DNA from: Merdimonas faecis
GTDB taxonomy: Bacteria; Bacillota; Clostridia; Lachnospirales; Lachnospiraceae
Length of the DNA stretch: 64,000 nucleotides
Direction: 5' to 3'
NCBI RefSeq assembly: GCF_001754075.1
Contig: NZ_MIEH01000014.1
Coordinates: 124,001-188,000 of the forward strand
Both the position numbers and the translations under genes were made by a program. Positions within the stretch are counted from its first letter, which is position 1, and each line of letters starts with the position of its first letter. Positions 26,485-35,170 of the stretch are shown piece by piece. The notes below the pieces were generated by a model that saw only the letters and a list, made by a program, of their open reading frames with translations, did not search any database and was not told the origin of the DNA.

Positions 26485-27405
26485 GTGGGAAAAGGAATAA
26501 TGGTGATCGGAGCAGCAATTCTGGATGTGCTGGCCCGTCCGGTCAGCATGCAGGTGTTTGAAAAAGGCTCACATCCGGTGGAAGAGCTCAGGCTGGAGGT
26601 GGGAGGCGATGCTGCAAATGAAGCCCTTGTGCTTGCTGGCCTGGGAAAGAATGTGTGGCTGCAGACGGTGCTGGGCAATGATATGGCAGGCAGAATGGTC
26701 CTGGAAAGCCTGAGGGAAAGCGGGATAAAAATCTCAGATAACTGCGTGCGTGAGGATATCAGGACCGGGATCAATACGGTGCTGGTTCAGGAAGGCGGAG
26801 AACGGAGCTTCCTGACAGATCCAGGCGGAAGTCTTAGAAAGCTGGGGCCGGAGCATCTGACGTTTCCCTTTGAAAAAGCGATAGATATCCTGTCGTTTGC
26901 AAGCATTTTTGTGTCGCCAAGGTTTGGAGCGGCAGAGATGGAAAAGCTTTTTTGCAGAGCGAAGGAACAGGGGATCCTGGTCTGTGCAGATATGACAAAG
27001 CCCAAAAACGGAGAACAGGAAAAGGATATAGCAGGAGCTTTGCGGTGGGTTGATTATTTCTTTCCGAATCGGGAAGAGGCGTGTATGCTGACCAGGGAAA
27101 CGGATGAAGAAAAGGCCGCGGTACGACTCTTAAATGCTGGTGTAAAACACGTGGTCATTAAGTGTGGCGGAGACGGCTGCCTGGTTGCCTCCGGAGAAGA
27201 TGCGGCACACCGGGAGCTGTTCCGTGTGCCGGCTGTTCCGGGAGTGCGGTGTGTTGATACCACTGGGGCAGGCGACAGCTTTACGGCAGGGTTCTTGGCT
27301 GCCTTATCAGAAGGCAAGAATCTGCGCCAGTGCTCTGAATTTGCCTGCGTGTGCGGCGCCAAAGCGGTGGAGTGTGCAGGAGCGGCCCGGTGGGTGAAAA
27401 TGTGA
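26485..27405 (+). CDS. PfkB-family carbohydrate kinase
   Basis: A 306-residue ribokinase-like enzyme that phosphorylates a sugar or nucleoside with ATP. Seen: GGDAANEALVLAGLGKNVWL (about 39-58, first PfkB signature region) and the catalytic DTTGAGDSFTAGFLAAL (about 256-272) with the base Asp in GAGD. The start is GTG at 26485 after GGGAGAG; no better ATG exists. It lies 43 bases after yitT. Its TGA (27403-27405) lies inside the left arm of the palindrome at 27399. The substrate is unknown; ribose, fructose or nucleoside are the usual family options. Confidence 0.85.
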   Translation: MGKGIMVIGAAILDVLARPVSMQVFEKGSHPVEELRLEVGGDAANEALVLAGLGKNVWLQTVLGNDMAGRMVLESLRESGIKISDNCVREDIRTGINTVLVQEGGERSFLTDPGGSLRKLGPEHLTFPFEKAIDILSFASIFVSPRFGAAEMEKLFCRAKEQGILVCADMTKPKNGEQEKDIAGALRWVDYFFPNREEACMLTRETDEEKAAVRLLNAGVKHVVIKCGGDGCLVASGEDAAHRELFRVPAVPGVRCVDTTGAGDSFTAGFLAALSEGKNLRQCSEFACVCGAKAVECAGAARWVKM

Positions 27406-27473
27406 CGGAAGTGTGAACGGGGACGTACACCTTTGCAAAAGGTGTACGTCCCCGTTCACACTTCCGTCACATT
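27399..27473. repeat. REP-like palindrome copy 2
   Basis: A perfect 36-bp inverted repeat (27399-27434 and 27438-27473) around a 3-base GCA loop, the longest copy in the window. The core is GGGGACGTACACCTTT; the outer arm is AATGTGACGGAAGTGTGAAC, different from copy 1 but exactly matched on the other side. It fills the gap between two convergent genes and contains the stop codon of the kinase. Confidence 0.92.
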
Positions 27474-27475
27474 CC

Positions 27476-28246
27476 TCACAACAGCTTTTGCAGCACTTCT
27501 TCCACAGAATCTGTTGAAGCATCGGCATAGCGCTCTACACCGGGAGCACAGTCCTTCATGGCATAGCCGCATCCGGCGAACTGCAGCATCTCTATATCGT
27601 TATACTGGTCACCAAAGGCGATACATTCTTCCGGGCGGATGCCAAGATGGTCGGCCAGCCGTTTAAGGGCAGTGCCTTTATTAGCGCCGGGGGCGATGAA
27701 GTCCACCCACAGATTGCCGGAGGTGACGACATCAATCTGCGCCCCGAATTTTTCTTTGAAATAGGGCAGAAGATAGGTGGTGCCATGGAAATCACAGGCG
27801 GCAAGTTTTAAGAAGGGTTCTGTGATGCTGGTGAGATCAGGGCAGTAATGGATATCGTTGTGGAGCTCGTCCCGCATATGGTGGATAAACTCCTGACTGT
27901 CAGAGTCGGTATAACAGTGGCTTTCACAGGATAAAAGAGTGTGGCAGGAGCCGAATTCCCGGGAAGCCTTAATAATCTGAAGTCCCAGGCTTCGCTCAAT
28001 AATGCCTTTAGATATTACCTTTCCCTGGCATATACAAAGAGAGCCGTTTTCTGCGATGTAGGAAATCTCATCTTTGACCGGGGCGAAAAGGCAGCGCTGG
28101 CTGTAAAGCTGACGCCCGCTTGCAGCGGCAAAATGAATGTCCTTTTCCTTCAGACGAAGGATCAGGTCGAAAATTTCCGGGTTAATCTCCTGGGCTCCGT
28201 TTCTTAGTAATGTTCCATCGAGATCGCTTGCGATTAGCTTGATCAT
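27476..28246 (-). CDS. Cof-type HAD phosphatase
   Basis: A 256-residue HAD hydrolase of the Cof/YidA (IIB) class, which removes phosphate from sugar phosphates, nucleotides or related cofactors. Motif I is ASDLDGTLL (7-15) with both catalytic Asp. The C-terminal motif IV is CIAFGDQYNDIEML (about 212-225). IAENGSLCICQGK and NKGTALKRLADHLGI (the motif III lysine) also fit. AAAGGAGAC precedes the ATG. It is divergent from rpiB, so it could act on sugar phosphates, but that is guesswork. Confidence 0.9.
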   Translation of the reverse strand: MIKLIASDLDGTLLRNGAQEINPEIFDLILRLKEKDIHFAAASGRQLYSQRCLFAPVKDEISYIAENGSLCICQGKVISKGIIERSLGLQIIKASREFGSCHTLLSCESHCYTDSDSQEFIHHMRDELHNDIHYCPDLTSITEPFLKLAACDFHGTTYLLPYFKEKFGAQIDVVTSGNLWVDFIAPGANKGTALKRLADHLGIRPEECIAFGDQYNDIEMLQFAGCGYAMKDCAPGVERYADASTDSVEEVLQKLL

Positions 28247-28302
28247 GTACTGTCTCCTTTTTATGTAACTTGCATTTCGTAAGAATCCATTCTGAACTCT
28301 TG

Positions 28303-28331
28303 TTGCGTATCTGTACCGAACCCATTATAAT
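28303..28331 (+). promoter_or_regulatory. rpiB promoter
   Basis: TTGCGT (28303-28308), 17 bases and a perfect TATAAT (28326-28331), 35 bases before the rpiB start. Confidence 0.65.
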
Positions 28332-28366
28332 ATAAAAGAAATATAAATGGAAGAGAGGGTTTAGCC

Positions 28367-28807
28367 ATGAAAATAGGGATCGGTAACGATCACGCTGCTG
28401 TAGAAATGAAGTTTGAGATCGTAAAGTACCTGGAGGAATCAGGACATGAGGTGATAAATTATGGAACAGACACACCGGAGAGCTGTGACTATCCGGAGTA
28501 TGGAGCGAAAGTGGCGCGGGCAGTCGTGTCAGGAGAAGTAGAGAAAGGAATCCTGATCTGCGGCACCGGCGTGGGAATCTCGCTGGCGGCCAATAAGATC
28601 CGGGGAATCCGGGCCGTGGTATGTTCAGAAGCCAGCACCGCCCGCCTGTCAAGACAGCATAATGACACCAATATACTGGCCTTCGGAGCACGGATCATTG
28701 GAACGGAGACTGCAAAAGACATTGTGAAGGCATGGCTGGAAGCTGAATTTGAAGGCGGACGTCACCAGAAGAGAGTGGACATGCTGATGAAATTAGAAGA
28801 GGAGTAG
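28367..28807 (+). CDS. rpiB: Ribose-5-phosphate isomerase B family (RpiB/LacAB)
   Basis: RpiB interconverts ribose-5-P and ribulose-5-P, and some members act on allose-6-P. The 146-residue protein shows IGNDHAAVEMK (DHA motif, about 6-16), ICGTGVGISLAANKI with the catalytic Cys (about 65), and RLSRQHNDTNILAFGARIIG (about 88-107), all hallmarks. AGAGAGGG precedes the ATG. The HAD gene follows after 2 bases, so they form an operon. Given the allulose epimerase 8 kb away, allose/allulose phosphate metabolism is possible but unproven. Confidence 0.93.
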   Translation: MKIGIGNDHAAVEMKFEIVKYLEESGHEVINYGTDTPESCDYPEYGAKVARAVVSGEVEKGILICGTGVGISLAANKIRGIRAVVCSEASTARLSRQHNDTNILAFGARIIGTETAKDIVKAWLEAEFEGGRHQKRVDMLMKLEEE

Positions 28808-28809
28808 AT

Positions 28810-29433
28810 ATGGAAGCGATCATCTTTGACGTAGACGGAACATTGTGGGATGCAAAGGATGAGATTGTATACTCCTGGAATCTGGCCCTGGAAGGATGGC
28901 CCCAGATCACGAAGAGACTGACCGGGGAAATGATGACTCCGGAGCTTGGAAAGCCGATGGACGAGATCATGGACGATCTGTTTCCAGAGCTTTCGCCGGA
29001 GCAGCAGGAGCTTTTGGCCGCAGATCTGTACCGGATCGAGAATCAGTGGATCGAGACGGCTCCCTGCCATGTATATGAAGGGGTGGCGGAGACTGTGAAA
29101 GAGCTGAGCCGGAAATACCGGCTGATGATCGTAAGCAACAGCCAGTCCGGGTATATCGAAGCGATGCTGAAAAATACCGGTCTGGGAGAATACTTTGTGG
29201 ATCATCTGTGTTTTGGGGACACTTTGAAGCAGAAAGGGGAAAACATCCGGCTTATCATGGAGCGGGGCGGCGTGAAAGAAGCTGTCTATGTGGGGGATAC
29301 ACAAGGGGATGCCAATGCCTGTGACATGGCCGGAGTACCGATGATCTATGCGTCGTATGGGTTTGGAAATGTAGAAGGAGACTATCCAGTGATCAGAAAA
29401 TTTTCGGATCTTCTGAATCTGTTTCCGGTGTAA
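28810..29433 (+). CDS. HAD-superfamily phosphatase (Gph-like)
   Basis: A 207-residue subfamily I HAD hydrolase. Motif I IFDVDGTLWD (4-13), a helical cap (about 15-85), motif II MIVSNS (about 104-109), a Lys in KQKGENI, and motif IV YVGDTQGDANA (about 160-170). This is the phosphoglycolate phosphatase or beta-phosphoglucomutase layout. It starts 2 bases after rpiB with GAGGAG upstream. It may clear sugar phosphates made in the same pathway. The substrate cannot be read from sequence. Confidence 0.88.
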   Translation: MEAIIFDVDGTLWDAKDEIVYSWNLALEGWPQITKRLTGEMMTPELGKPMDEIMDDLFPELSPEQQELLAADLYRIENQWIETAPCHVYEGVAETVKELSRKYRLMIVSNSQSGYIEAMLKNTGLGEYFVDHLCFGDTLKQKGENIRLIMERGGVKEAVYVGDTQGDANACDMAGVPMIYASYGFGNVEGDYPVIRKFSDLLNLFPV

Positions 29434-29462
29434 AGCCATAGAAGAAGAGATGATGATAAAGG

Positions 29463-29496
29463 AAGGAGCCGTTGCTTTTTAAACACGGCTCCTTTT
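29463..29496 (+). terminator. Terminator after rpiB-HAD
   Basis: AAGGAGCCGT (29463-29472) pairs perfectly with ACGGCTCCTT (29485-29494), then TTTTAT. Confidence 0.85.
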
Positions 29497-29513
29497 ATAA
29501 TTTAAAGCGCTAA

Positions 29514-29553
29514 ATTGGGGACGGGGGATTTCCAGAAATCCCCCGTCCCCAAT
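29514..29553. repeat. GGGGAC palindrome, variant type
   Basis: A perfect 19-bp inverted repeat with a 2-base CA loop (29514-29532 and 29535-29553). It keeps the GGGGAC...GTCCCC frame of the other copies but the interior is GGGGGATTTC instead of GTACACCTTT. It sits between two convergent genes. It seems to be a related but separate subfamily. Confidence 0.85.
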
Positions 29554-29569
29554 GATAATTTGCTATTGT

Positions 29570-32500
29570 TTAAGCCTGCAGCATCAGAAGATGCTGGATT
29601 GCACCCTGATATCCGGGCTGATCGGCAAGGATAGACTTTAGCTGGTTTGCTGCTTTATCCAGATTTCCAAGTCCAAGATTTCCCAAAGCTATGAGATAAT
29701 GACAGTAAGTGTCGTTCCGATCCTTGATATTGCTTGGGAACACTTCGATCTCCGGAAGGGATACGGCAAAGTAGTCATATCCTACCTGGTCGAATACATG
29801 TCTCTCGCCAAAGGAGATCAGCTGATGGAAGCATTTGCGTGCCGCAGCGGTATTGCCAAGCTTCTCGTTTGCCAGTCCCTGGTAAAGGATGGTGTCGGAA
29901 GGCTGATCATTGTAATATAATACGCTTCCAGGCTCATCCAGCCCGACGGAGGCACGGAGGAAACACTCTCTTGCGGTATCGCTTTTGCCCTTGGCCTCAT
30001 AGGCGAGTCCCAGATAATAGTCGGCAATATTATCCTGCACGTTTGGAAGCTTTCCTTCGCCCAGGTTTTCCGGATAGGCTTTCGTCTGCTCCAGAAGCTG
30101 GATGGCTTCATCATATTTCTTTTCATCCAGAAGCTGGATGGCTTTCTGAGTCAGTGCGTAGCGGTACTGGGTGATGACTTTCCCTTCGCCGCCTTCCCAC
30201 GGATGGAACCGGTGGGAGCCAAGGCAGGAAAGTGCCTTATCATACTGACAGGTATTGTTCAGAAGCGTGATGTATTCCACATACAGAGCGTCTCTGTCTT
30301 CCGCCAGTTCTACACGCTCTTCCAAGAGATCCAGACGGTCTTCATTGGAGACGCCGGCCTTGGAGCAGAGCTGGTCATATTCCAGGAGAAACCGGGAGTA
30401 TCCGGGATCCAGATCCAATGCCCTTTTCATGGATACGAGCGCTTTTTCCATGTCCTTTTCTTTATTGTAGTAGGCGATTGCCAGGTTGCGGTGTGCCATG
30501 GCAAATTCCGGATCCTCGGAAACGGAAGTAAGCCAGTGGTCTTTCGCTGTCTCGTACTGTTTCTTATCGTAGAACAGACATCCCAGATAATAGTGAGCCC
30601 GCGGCGCTTTTGAAAGAGCCTTTATGGCGCTTGAAAGGATCACTACCTCTTCGGTCCGGTTCGGGAAACAGCAGTCGGAGCAGGCTTCCTCGCCCTTCTG
30701 GTAGAAGGATGCCGCAAGGGCTGTATCTCCGGATTTTTCATAAGCATAACCCTGATAATAGGAGATCATCGGTGAACCGTCCTCGCAAGAGGAAAGGATC
30801 GCCAGAGCATCCTCATAGAATCCGGCTTTCATATAGTCCAAAGACAGCTCCAGATAGTTGTGTGCCGGCTGTCTCATAGCCTGTTTCCAGTCTGCCATAT
30901 CTCCTGAGGCAAGGGCCTTCTCGTAGCGGATACCCATATCCAGAGGATCGATGTCGGCAGATTCGGAAAGCAGCAGGACCGTGTCCTTATTCAAAGCGCG
31001 CAGGATGGCTGCTTTCAGGGTACGGGCTTTCATGTTGTGCCAGTTGCGGATCATGGACTGCTCGATGAATCCAAGGGCTGCCTGGTAGTCTCCCTTCCGG
31101 CAGGAAAGGCAGGCGAGCCAGTAGTAACCGCTGCTCTGGTTTTCGTAGCTCCAGGTGGCCTTGTAAAATGCGTCAAAGGCTTCATCGTCCTGACCTGTCA
31201 TATGAAGAGCAAGTCCCAGGTTGTAGTAACATTCTCCGTGATACGGATTCGGATTCTTCCAGGTCTGTTTTTCGATAGCTTTCCGGAAATACGGAATACT
31301 TTCTTCGAAGCATCCTCTGCGGTAGAGCAGAAGTCCATAGGCGTTGTTCAGACGGATGTCGGAAGGATCGCGCTTCAGGCCTTCCAGATAATAGTCCTCT
31401 GGTGCAAAGGTGGCGTGGCGGTACTGCTCTAAATGGAGGCCGCCTAAGTAAAGCTCCTCTGTGGATTTCAGCTGCTCCGGAGGAAGCAGAGGATCTGCCG
31501 GTTCCGGAGTGGGCTCGAGCTCCGGTTCTTTTTCCGTGTAGCTGACTAAGAGGGCTCCGTCTGCATCTTTGATAGAAACGCTGCAGCCAGACAGTGTTTC
31601 CAGATCAGTCGGGAAGGTGCCGTCATAGATTTCTACAGGAGAGAGCGGCGCGGTGTCGGTAAACAGCACGTTTTCGCCCTGGGTCACCTGAATCGTTACC
31701 TGAGCGTGCTTTCCGGAGGCATAAGCCTTGATCCTTAAGATGCCGCCTGCAAGCTCTATATTTACAGCAGCGTCCTTCGTGGCGTTTTTTACGCGGCCTA
31801 CATGTTTGTAAGGCATGAAGTACTGGGTAAATGTCTTTTCCTCCTGAGGCTTGAGCCATGTGAAATCAGGCTGGTTGTCGGCGTAGACACCAGTCATCAG
31901 TTCGATATACGGGCCGTCCTCATCGGTCAGATTCCGGTCCCAGGCCTGGCCGAAATCACTGTTTCCCCAGGTCCACTGTTTCTTTCCGGGGGAAATGTGG
32001 TGGTCGGCCACATGTAAAAGCCCTGCGTCCAGCTGCTCGTCGTAGTTTCCGATGAAATCATAATCAGAATGAGCTGCCATATAGGAAGTTGGGACCTTGA
32101 TATTGCGGTAGCAGGAAATATCAATTCCTTCAGAGTAGTCGTATTTGTAATATTCCCCGGTAGCGATCGGGAAGGTGGAAACAGCACGTTTTCCATGATC
32201 CATAACCGCATGTACGTCCGGCGGGAATACGGAATAAGTGTGTTCATTGACCGGGACAGCCGGATTTGCCCACCAGAGGAAGGTCTGCGGCATATCGGTA
32301 CGATTGTAGAGCTGTCCTTTGATCTCGATATAGGATTTGTCCGGGTATAGGGTGAATGCGCCCATACCCTTTGTGCCGTACATCTTGTCGATCTCGCTGA
32401 CATATACGGTGGCGGATCCGTCCTCATGCTCCTGATAGAAATAATCTACCGGAGAATAAGTAGAAGGACGGTGATGCTGCGGCCAGTTAAATTCGATGCC

Positions 32501-32845
32501 GCCGGAAATCCATGGTCCGGTAAGGCCTACAAGCGCCGGTTTGATCACATGGTTATAATAGACAAAATCGTAGTTGTTGGTCTTGTCGTAGGCACGCTGG
32601 ATCCTCCCGCCGATCTCTGGCAGGATCATCACCTTCAGATAGTCGTTTTCCAGGTAAATGGCATGGTATGCCACGTCTTCTTTTTTGTCGGATATTTTTT
32701 CTGTGACAGGAAGAGGATATACCTTTCCGCTACTTCCCTGATAAGCCCGGTTCTCAAGAAAGAGAGGGCTTTTTTCCGGGTCTGCCGCAGGGTAGGTCGG
32801 AATGGTGACTGTTTCTTCCCACACATGTACACGTTCCATTGTCAT
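29570..32845 (-). CDS. DUF5107 domain protein with C-terminal TPR array
   Basis: A 1091-residue cytoplasmic protein. The first 350 or so residues match DUF5107: YHAIYLENDYLKVMILPEIGGRI by its ends (about 60-82) and GPWISGGIEFNWPQHHRPSTY (about 110-130). The pattern of an aromatic-rich beta protein with PE.GGRI resembles galactose-mutarotase-like sandwiches, so a sugar-binding or sugar-acting role is plausible. From about 480 to the end there are roughly a dozen TPR-like helical pairs (for example YYNLGLALHMTGQDDEAFDAFYKA, by its ends). A Pro/Glu-rich linker (EPELEPTPEPADPLLPPE) separates the parts. AAAGGAG precedes the ATG. It is divergent from an AraC regulator. Confidence 0.85.
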   Translation of the reverse strand: MTMERVHVWEETVTIPTYPAADPEKSPLFLENRAYQGSSGKVYPLPVTEKISDKKEDVAYHAIYLENDYLKVMILPEIGGRIQRAYDKTNNYDFVYYNHVIKPALVGLTGPWISGGIEFNWPQHHRPSTYSPVDYFYQEHEDGSATVYVSEIDKMYGTKGMGAFTLYPDKSYIEIKGQLYNRTDMPQTFLWWANPAVPVNEHTYSVFPPDVHAVMDHGKRAVSTFPIATGEYYKYDYSEGIDISCYRNIKVPTSYMAAHSDYDFIGNYDEQLDAGLLHVADHHISPGKKQWTWGNSDFGQAWDRNLTDEDGPYIELMTGVYADNQPDFTWLKPQEEKTFTQYFMPYKHVGRVKNATKDAAVNIELAGGILRIKAYASGKHAQVTIQVTQGENVLFTDTAPLSPVEIYDGTFPTDLETLSGCSVSIKDADGALLVSYTEKEPELEPTPEPADPLLPPEQLKSTEELYLGGLHLEQYRHATFAPEDYYLEGLKRDPSDIRLNNAYGLLLYRRGCFEESIPYFRKAIEKQTWKNPNPYHGECYYNLGLALHMTGQDDEAFDAFYKATWSYENQSSGYYWLACLSCRKGDYQAALGFIEQSMIRNWHNMKARTLKAAILRALNKDTVLLLSESADIDPLDMGIRYEKALASGDMADWKQAMRQPAHNYLELSLDYMKAGFYEDALAILSSCEDGSPMISYYQGYAYEKSGDTALAASFYQKGEEACSDCCFPNRTEEVVILSSAIKALSKAPRAHYYLGCLFYDKKQYETAKDHWLTSVSEDPEFAMAHRNLAIAYYNKEKDMEKALVSMKRALDLDPGYSRFLLEYDQLCSKAGVSNEDRLDLLEERVELAEDRDALYVEYITLLNNTCQYDKALSCLGSHRFHPWEGGEGKVITQYRYALTQKAIQLLDEKKYDEAIQLLEQTKAYPENLGEGKLPNVQDNIADYYLGLAYEAKGKSDTARECFLRASVGLDEPGSVLYYNDQPSDTILYQGLANEKLGNTAAARKCFHQLISFGERHVFDQVGYDYFAVSLPEIEVFPSNIKDRNDTYCHYLIALGNLGLGNLDKAANQLKSILADQPGYQGAIQHLLMLQA

Positions 32846-32936
32846 AACAGTTCTCCTTTCGTATCTGTTCGCCGTATTCTTGAGTTAAGGATAGCATAGC
32901 ACATAGCGGGTGAAAATGGCATAAACGATAAAAACA

Positions 32937-32965
32937 TGGACAATATTCCACTGGGGTGTTATATT
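32937..32965 (+). promoter_or_regulatory. Promoter of the AraC gene
   Basis: TGGACA (32937-32942), 17 bases and TATATT (32960-32965) in the divergent gap facing the DUF5107 gene. Confidence 0.5.
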
Positions 32966-33025
32966 AAAGCAAATGAACTTTTTGGTGGAAAAGAGCAGGA
33001 AGCAGCAGGAAAAGGAGGTGTGAGT

Positions 33026-33913
33026 ATGTCGGATGGAATCGGCAAAGCAGAAGGATTCCGGGATGAAACATATCTGATCGTGCCTACAGAGTCCTTTGCA
33101 GAATATATGGAGCATCCTCTGGTCAGAGGAGCGTACCTTACGGATGTGGGTTTTTTTCCGAAGGCAAAGGAGCACTACCGGGAGCGGGAAGAGGGTGCAG
33201 ACCAGTATATCCTGATCTACTGTACAGAAGGCCGGGGGATCATTGAGGTGGAGGATAAAAAATACCACCTTGGCAGGTCGGATGCCTTTTGTATTCCCCG
33301 GAACAGGCGGCACCGCTACTATGCGGATGAGGAAGAGCCGTGGAGCATCCTCTGGGTGCATTTTAAAGGTGAGACGATTCCTTATTATCCGGTCCAGGAG
33401 TGCCGGATCGTGCATCTTGCCTCACGCGCCAGCGACAACCGGATGATGGTGCTGTTTAAGCTTTTGTTCCGTGTTCTGGAAAGGAACTATACGTTAGGAA
33501 ACTTTATTTATATCTCCCAGGTACTTTCCTTGATCCTGTCGGAAGTATATTTCCGGGAAAAGATGGATGAGAGCACCACCCAGGACCGGCATGTGACGCT
33601 GGTGATCCGGTACATGTATCAAAATCTGAAGAAAAACCTGACATTATCGGATATTTCCCAGGAGGTGCAGCTTTCCAAGAGCTATCTGAATACGATTTTT
33701 AAGACGCAGACTGGGAAGTCTCCGGTGGAGTTTTTTATCCATTTGAAGATGCAGGAGGCGTGCAAGCTGTTAAAGTCCGGGCAGATGTATGTCTACGAGG
33801 CGGCTGCGGCGCTTGGCTATGAAGATCAGTATTATTTCTCCAGAATCTTCAAGAAGGTCGTGGGGGTGTCGCCGCGGGATTATCAGAATGGAGACTATTT
33901 TTATCCAGAGTAA
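33026..33913 (+). CDS. AraC-family transcriptional regulator
   Basis: A 295-residue sugar-type AraC regulator. The N-terminal cupin part (about 40-125) includes QYILIYCTEGRGIIEVEDKKY and the PRNRRHRYYADEEEPWSILWVHF stretch, named by its ends, typical of ligand-binding AraC arms. Two helix-turn-helix motifs lie at the C-terminus: LTLSDISQEVQLSKSYLNTIFK (ends given; about 204-225) and YEAAAALGYEDQYYFSRIFKK. Start 33026 is taken because AAAGGAGGTG is just upstream; a longer frame from 32936 overlaps the promoter. It probably controls the divergent DUF5107 gene and perhaps the dehydrogenase downstream. Confidence 0.88.
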   Translation: MSDGIGKAEGFRDETYLIVPTESFAEYMEHPLVRGAYLTDVGFFPKAKEHYREREEGADQYILIYCTEGRGIIEVEDKKYHLGRSDAFCIPRNRRHRYYADEEEPWSILWVHFKGETIPYYPVQECRIVHLASRASDNRMMVLFKLLFRVLERNYTLGNFIYISQVLSLILSEVYFREKMDESTTQDRHVTLVIRYMYQNLKKNLTLSDISQEVQLSKSYLNTIFKTQTGKSPVEFFIHLKMQEACKLLKSGQMYVYEAAAALGYEDQYYFSRIFKKVVGVSPRDYQNGDYFYPE

Positions 33914-33944
33914 GATAGTCCATCAATGGATAGAATATGGAATT

Positions 33945-33971
33945 TTTACAAAGGGAAAATCATGCTATACT
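33945..33971 (+). promoter_or_regulatory. Promoter of the 34020 dehydrogenase
   Basis: An extended -10, TGCTATACT (33963-33971), with TTTACA at 33945-33950 only 15 bases upstream of the -10 hexamer. Confidence 0.5.
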
Positions 33972-34019
33972 GAAACCATGAAAATTGAGATGACATCAGG
34001 ATAGAAGGAGGATCATACT

Positions 34020-35084
34020 ATGGAAAACAAAATTCCTGAAAAGATGCTGGGAATGAAACTGCCGGGCGGAGCTAAGGTACAGGCGGTAGAAGTGGATGTG
34101 CCGCATCCGGGACCGGGACAGGTGCTCCTGAAGATGAAGGCTGCGAGCCTTTGCGGAAGTGACCTGAAGTATATTTATTACGAACATACAGATAAGACCG
34201 GCGGCGCAAGATATGACGATGTGATCGCAGGACATGAACCCAGCGGACAGGTAGTAGAAGTAGGTGAAGACGTCTGCGATTTTAAGATTGGAGACCGTGT
34301 TGTGGTTTACCATATCCAGGGCTGCGGATATTGTGATGAGTGCCGGAAAGGATTTTTCATCAACTGCCAGAACCCGGAACGCCGCGCTTACGGATGGCAG
34401 AGAGACGGCGCATTGGCAGAGTACATGGTAGCAGATGTGAGCACCTGTATCCACCTGCCGGAATTTTTGACCTACGAAGACGGGGCCATGATCGCCTGTG
34501 GATTCGGAACCGCATATCAGGGACTCCTGCGTGCAAACGTGTCCGGTAACGACCGTGTGCTGGTTATGGGACAGGGACCGGTCGGACAGGCAGCGATCAT
34601 CCTGGCAAAGGCTCTGGGAGCACAGACCATTGCAGTAGACATTGCAGAAGAGCGTCTGGAGATGGCAAAGCAGATCGGCGCGGACGAGGTACTTCTGGGT
34701 GACGACAATATGGTAGAAAATGTCATGAAGATGACCGGCGGAAAAGGCGTGGAAGTAGCCATTGACTGCTCCGGAAGCAGTATCGGACGCCACAGATGTC
34801 TGGAAGTGGCAAGAATGTGGGGAAATGTTGTATTCCTGGGCGAGCAGGGTACGGTAACCTTCGAGCCGAGCCCGCTGCTCCTTCACAAGAACCTGACGCT
34901 CCACGGATCCTGGGTGACCTCCGTGGCAAATATGGAAAAGCTGGTAGGGCTTCTGGACCGTAAAAAAATACATCCGAGCCAGATCATTACCCATCGCTTC
35001 CCGCTTCGAGAGACCGATAAGGCCTTCGAGATATTTGCAACCGGAAAAACCGGAAAAGTATGCGTCTGCCACGAGATGGAATAA
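34020..35084 (+). CDS. Zinc-dependent medium-chain dehydrogenase
   Basis: A 354-residue MDR enzyme that oxidises a polyol or alcohol with NAD(P). Catalytic zinc ligands: SLCGSDLKYI (Cys about 42) and GHEPSGQVVEVG (His-Glu about 70). A structural-zinc-like set of cysteines is CGYCDECRKGFFINC (about 101-115). The Rossmann loop is VMGQGPVGQAAIILAK (about 182-197). GGAGGATC precedes the ATG. The M24-like gene follows 86 bases later on the same strand. The substrate is unknown; sorbitol/threonine dehydrogenase relatives are the nearest in motif pattern. Confidence 0.88.
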   Translation: MENKIPEKMLGMKLPGGAKVQAVEVDVPHPGPGQVLLKMKAASLCGSDLKYIYYEHTDKTGGARYDDVIAGHEPSGQVVEVGEDVCDFKIGDRVVVYHIQGCGYCDECRKGFFINCQNPERRAYGWQRDGALAEYMVADVSTCIHLPEFLTYEDGAMIACGFGTAYQGLLRANVSGNDRVLVMGQGPVGQAAIILAKALGAQTIAVDIAEERLEMAKQIGADEVLLGDDNMVENVMKMTGGKGVEVAIDCSGSSIGRHRCLEVARMWGNVVFLGEQGTVTFEPSPLLLHKNLTLHGSWVTSVANMEKLVGLLDRKKIHPSQIITHRFPLRETDKAFEIFATGKTGKVCVCHEME

Positions 35085-35170
35085 GAGAAAATGAGAGTCC
35101 GTTCTTTTCATGGAGTATGGAAAGGACGGACTTTTCCGCAAAATGTAAGATTAAAAAGGGAGATGAGATC

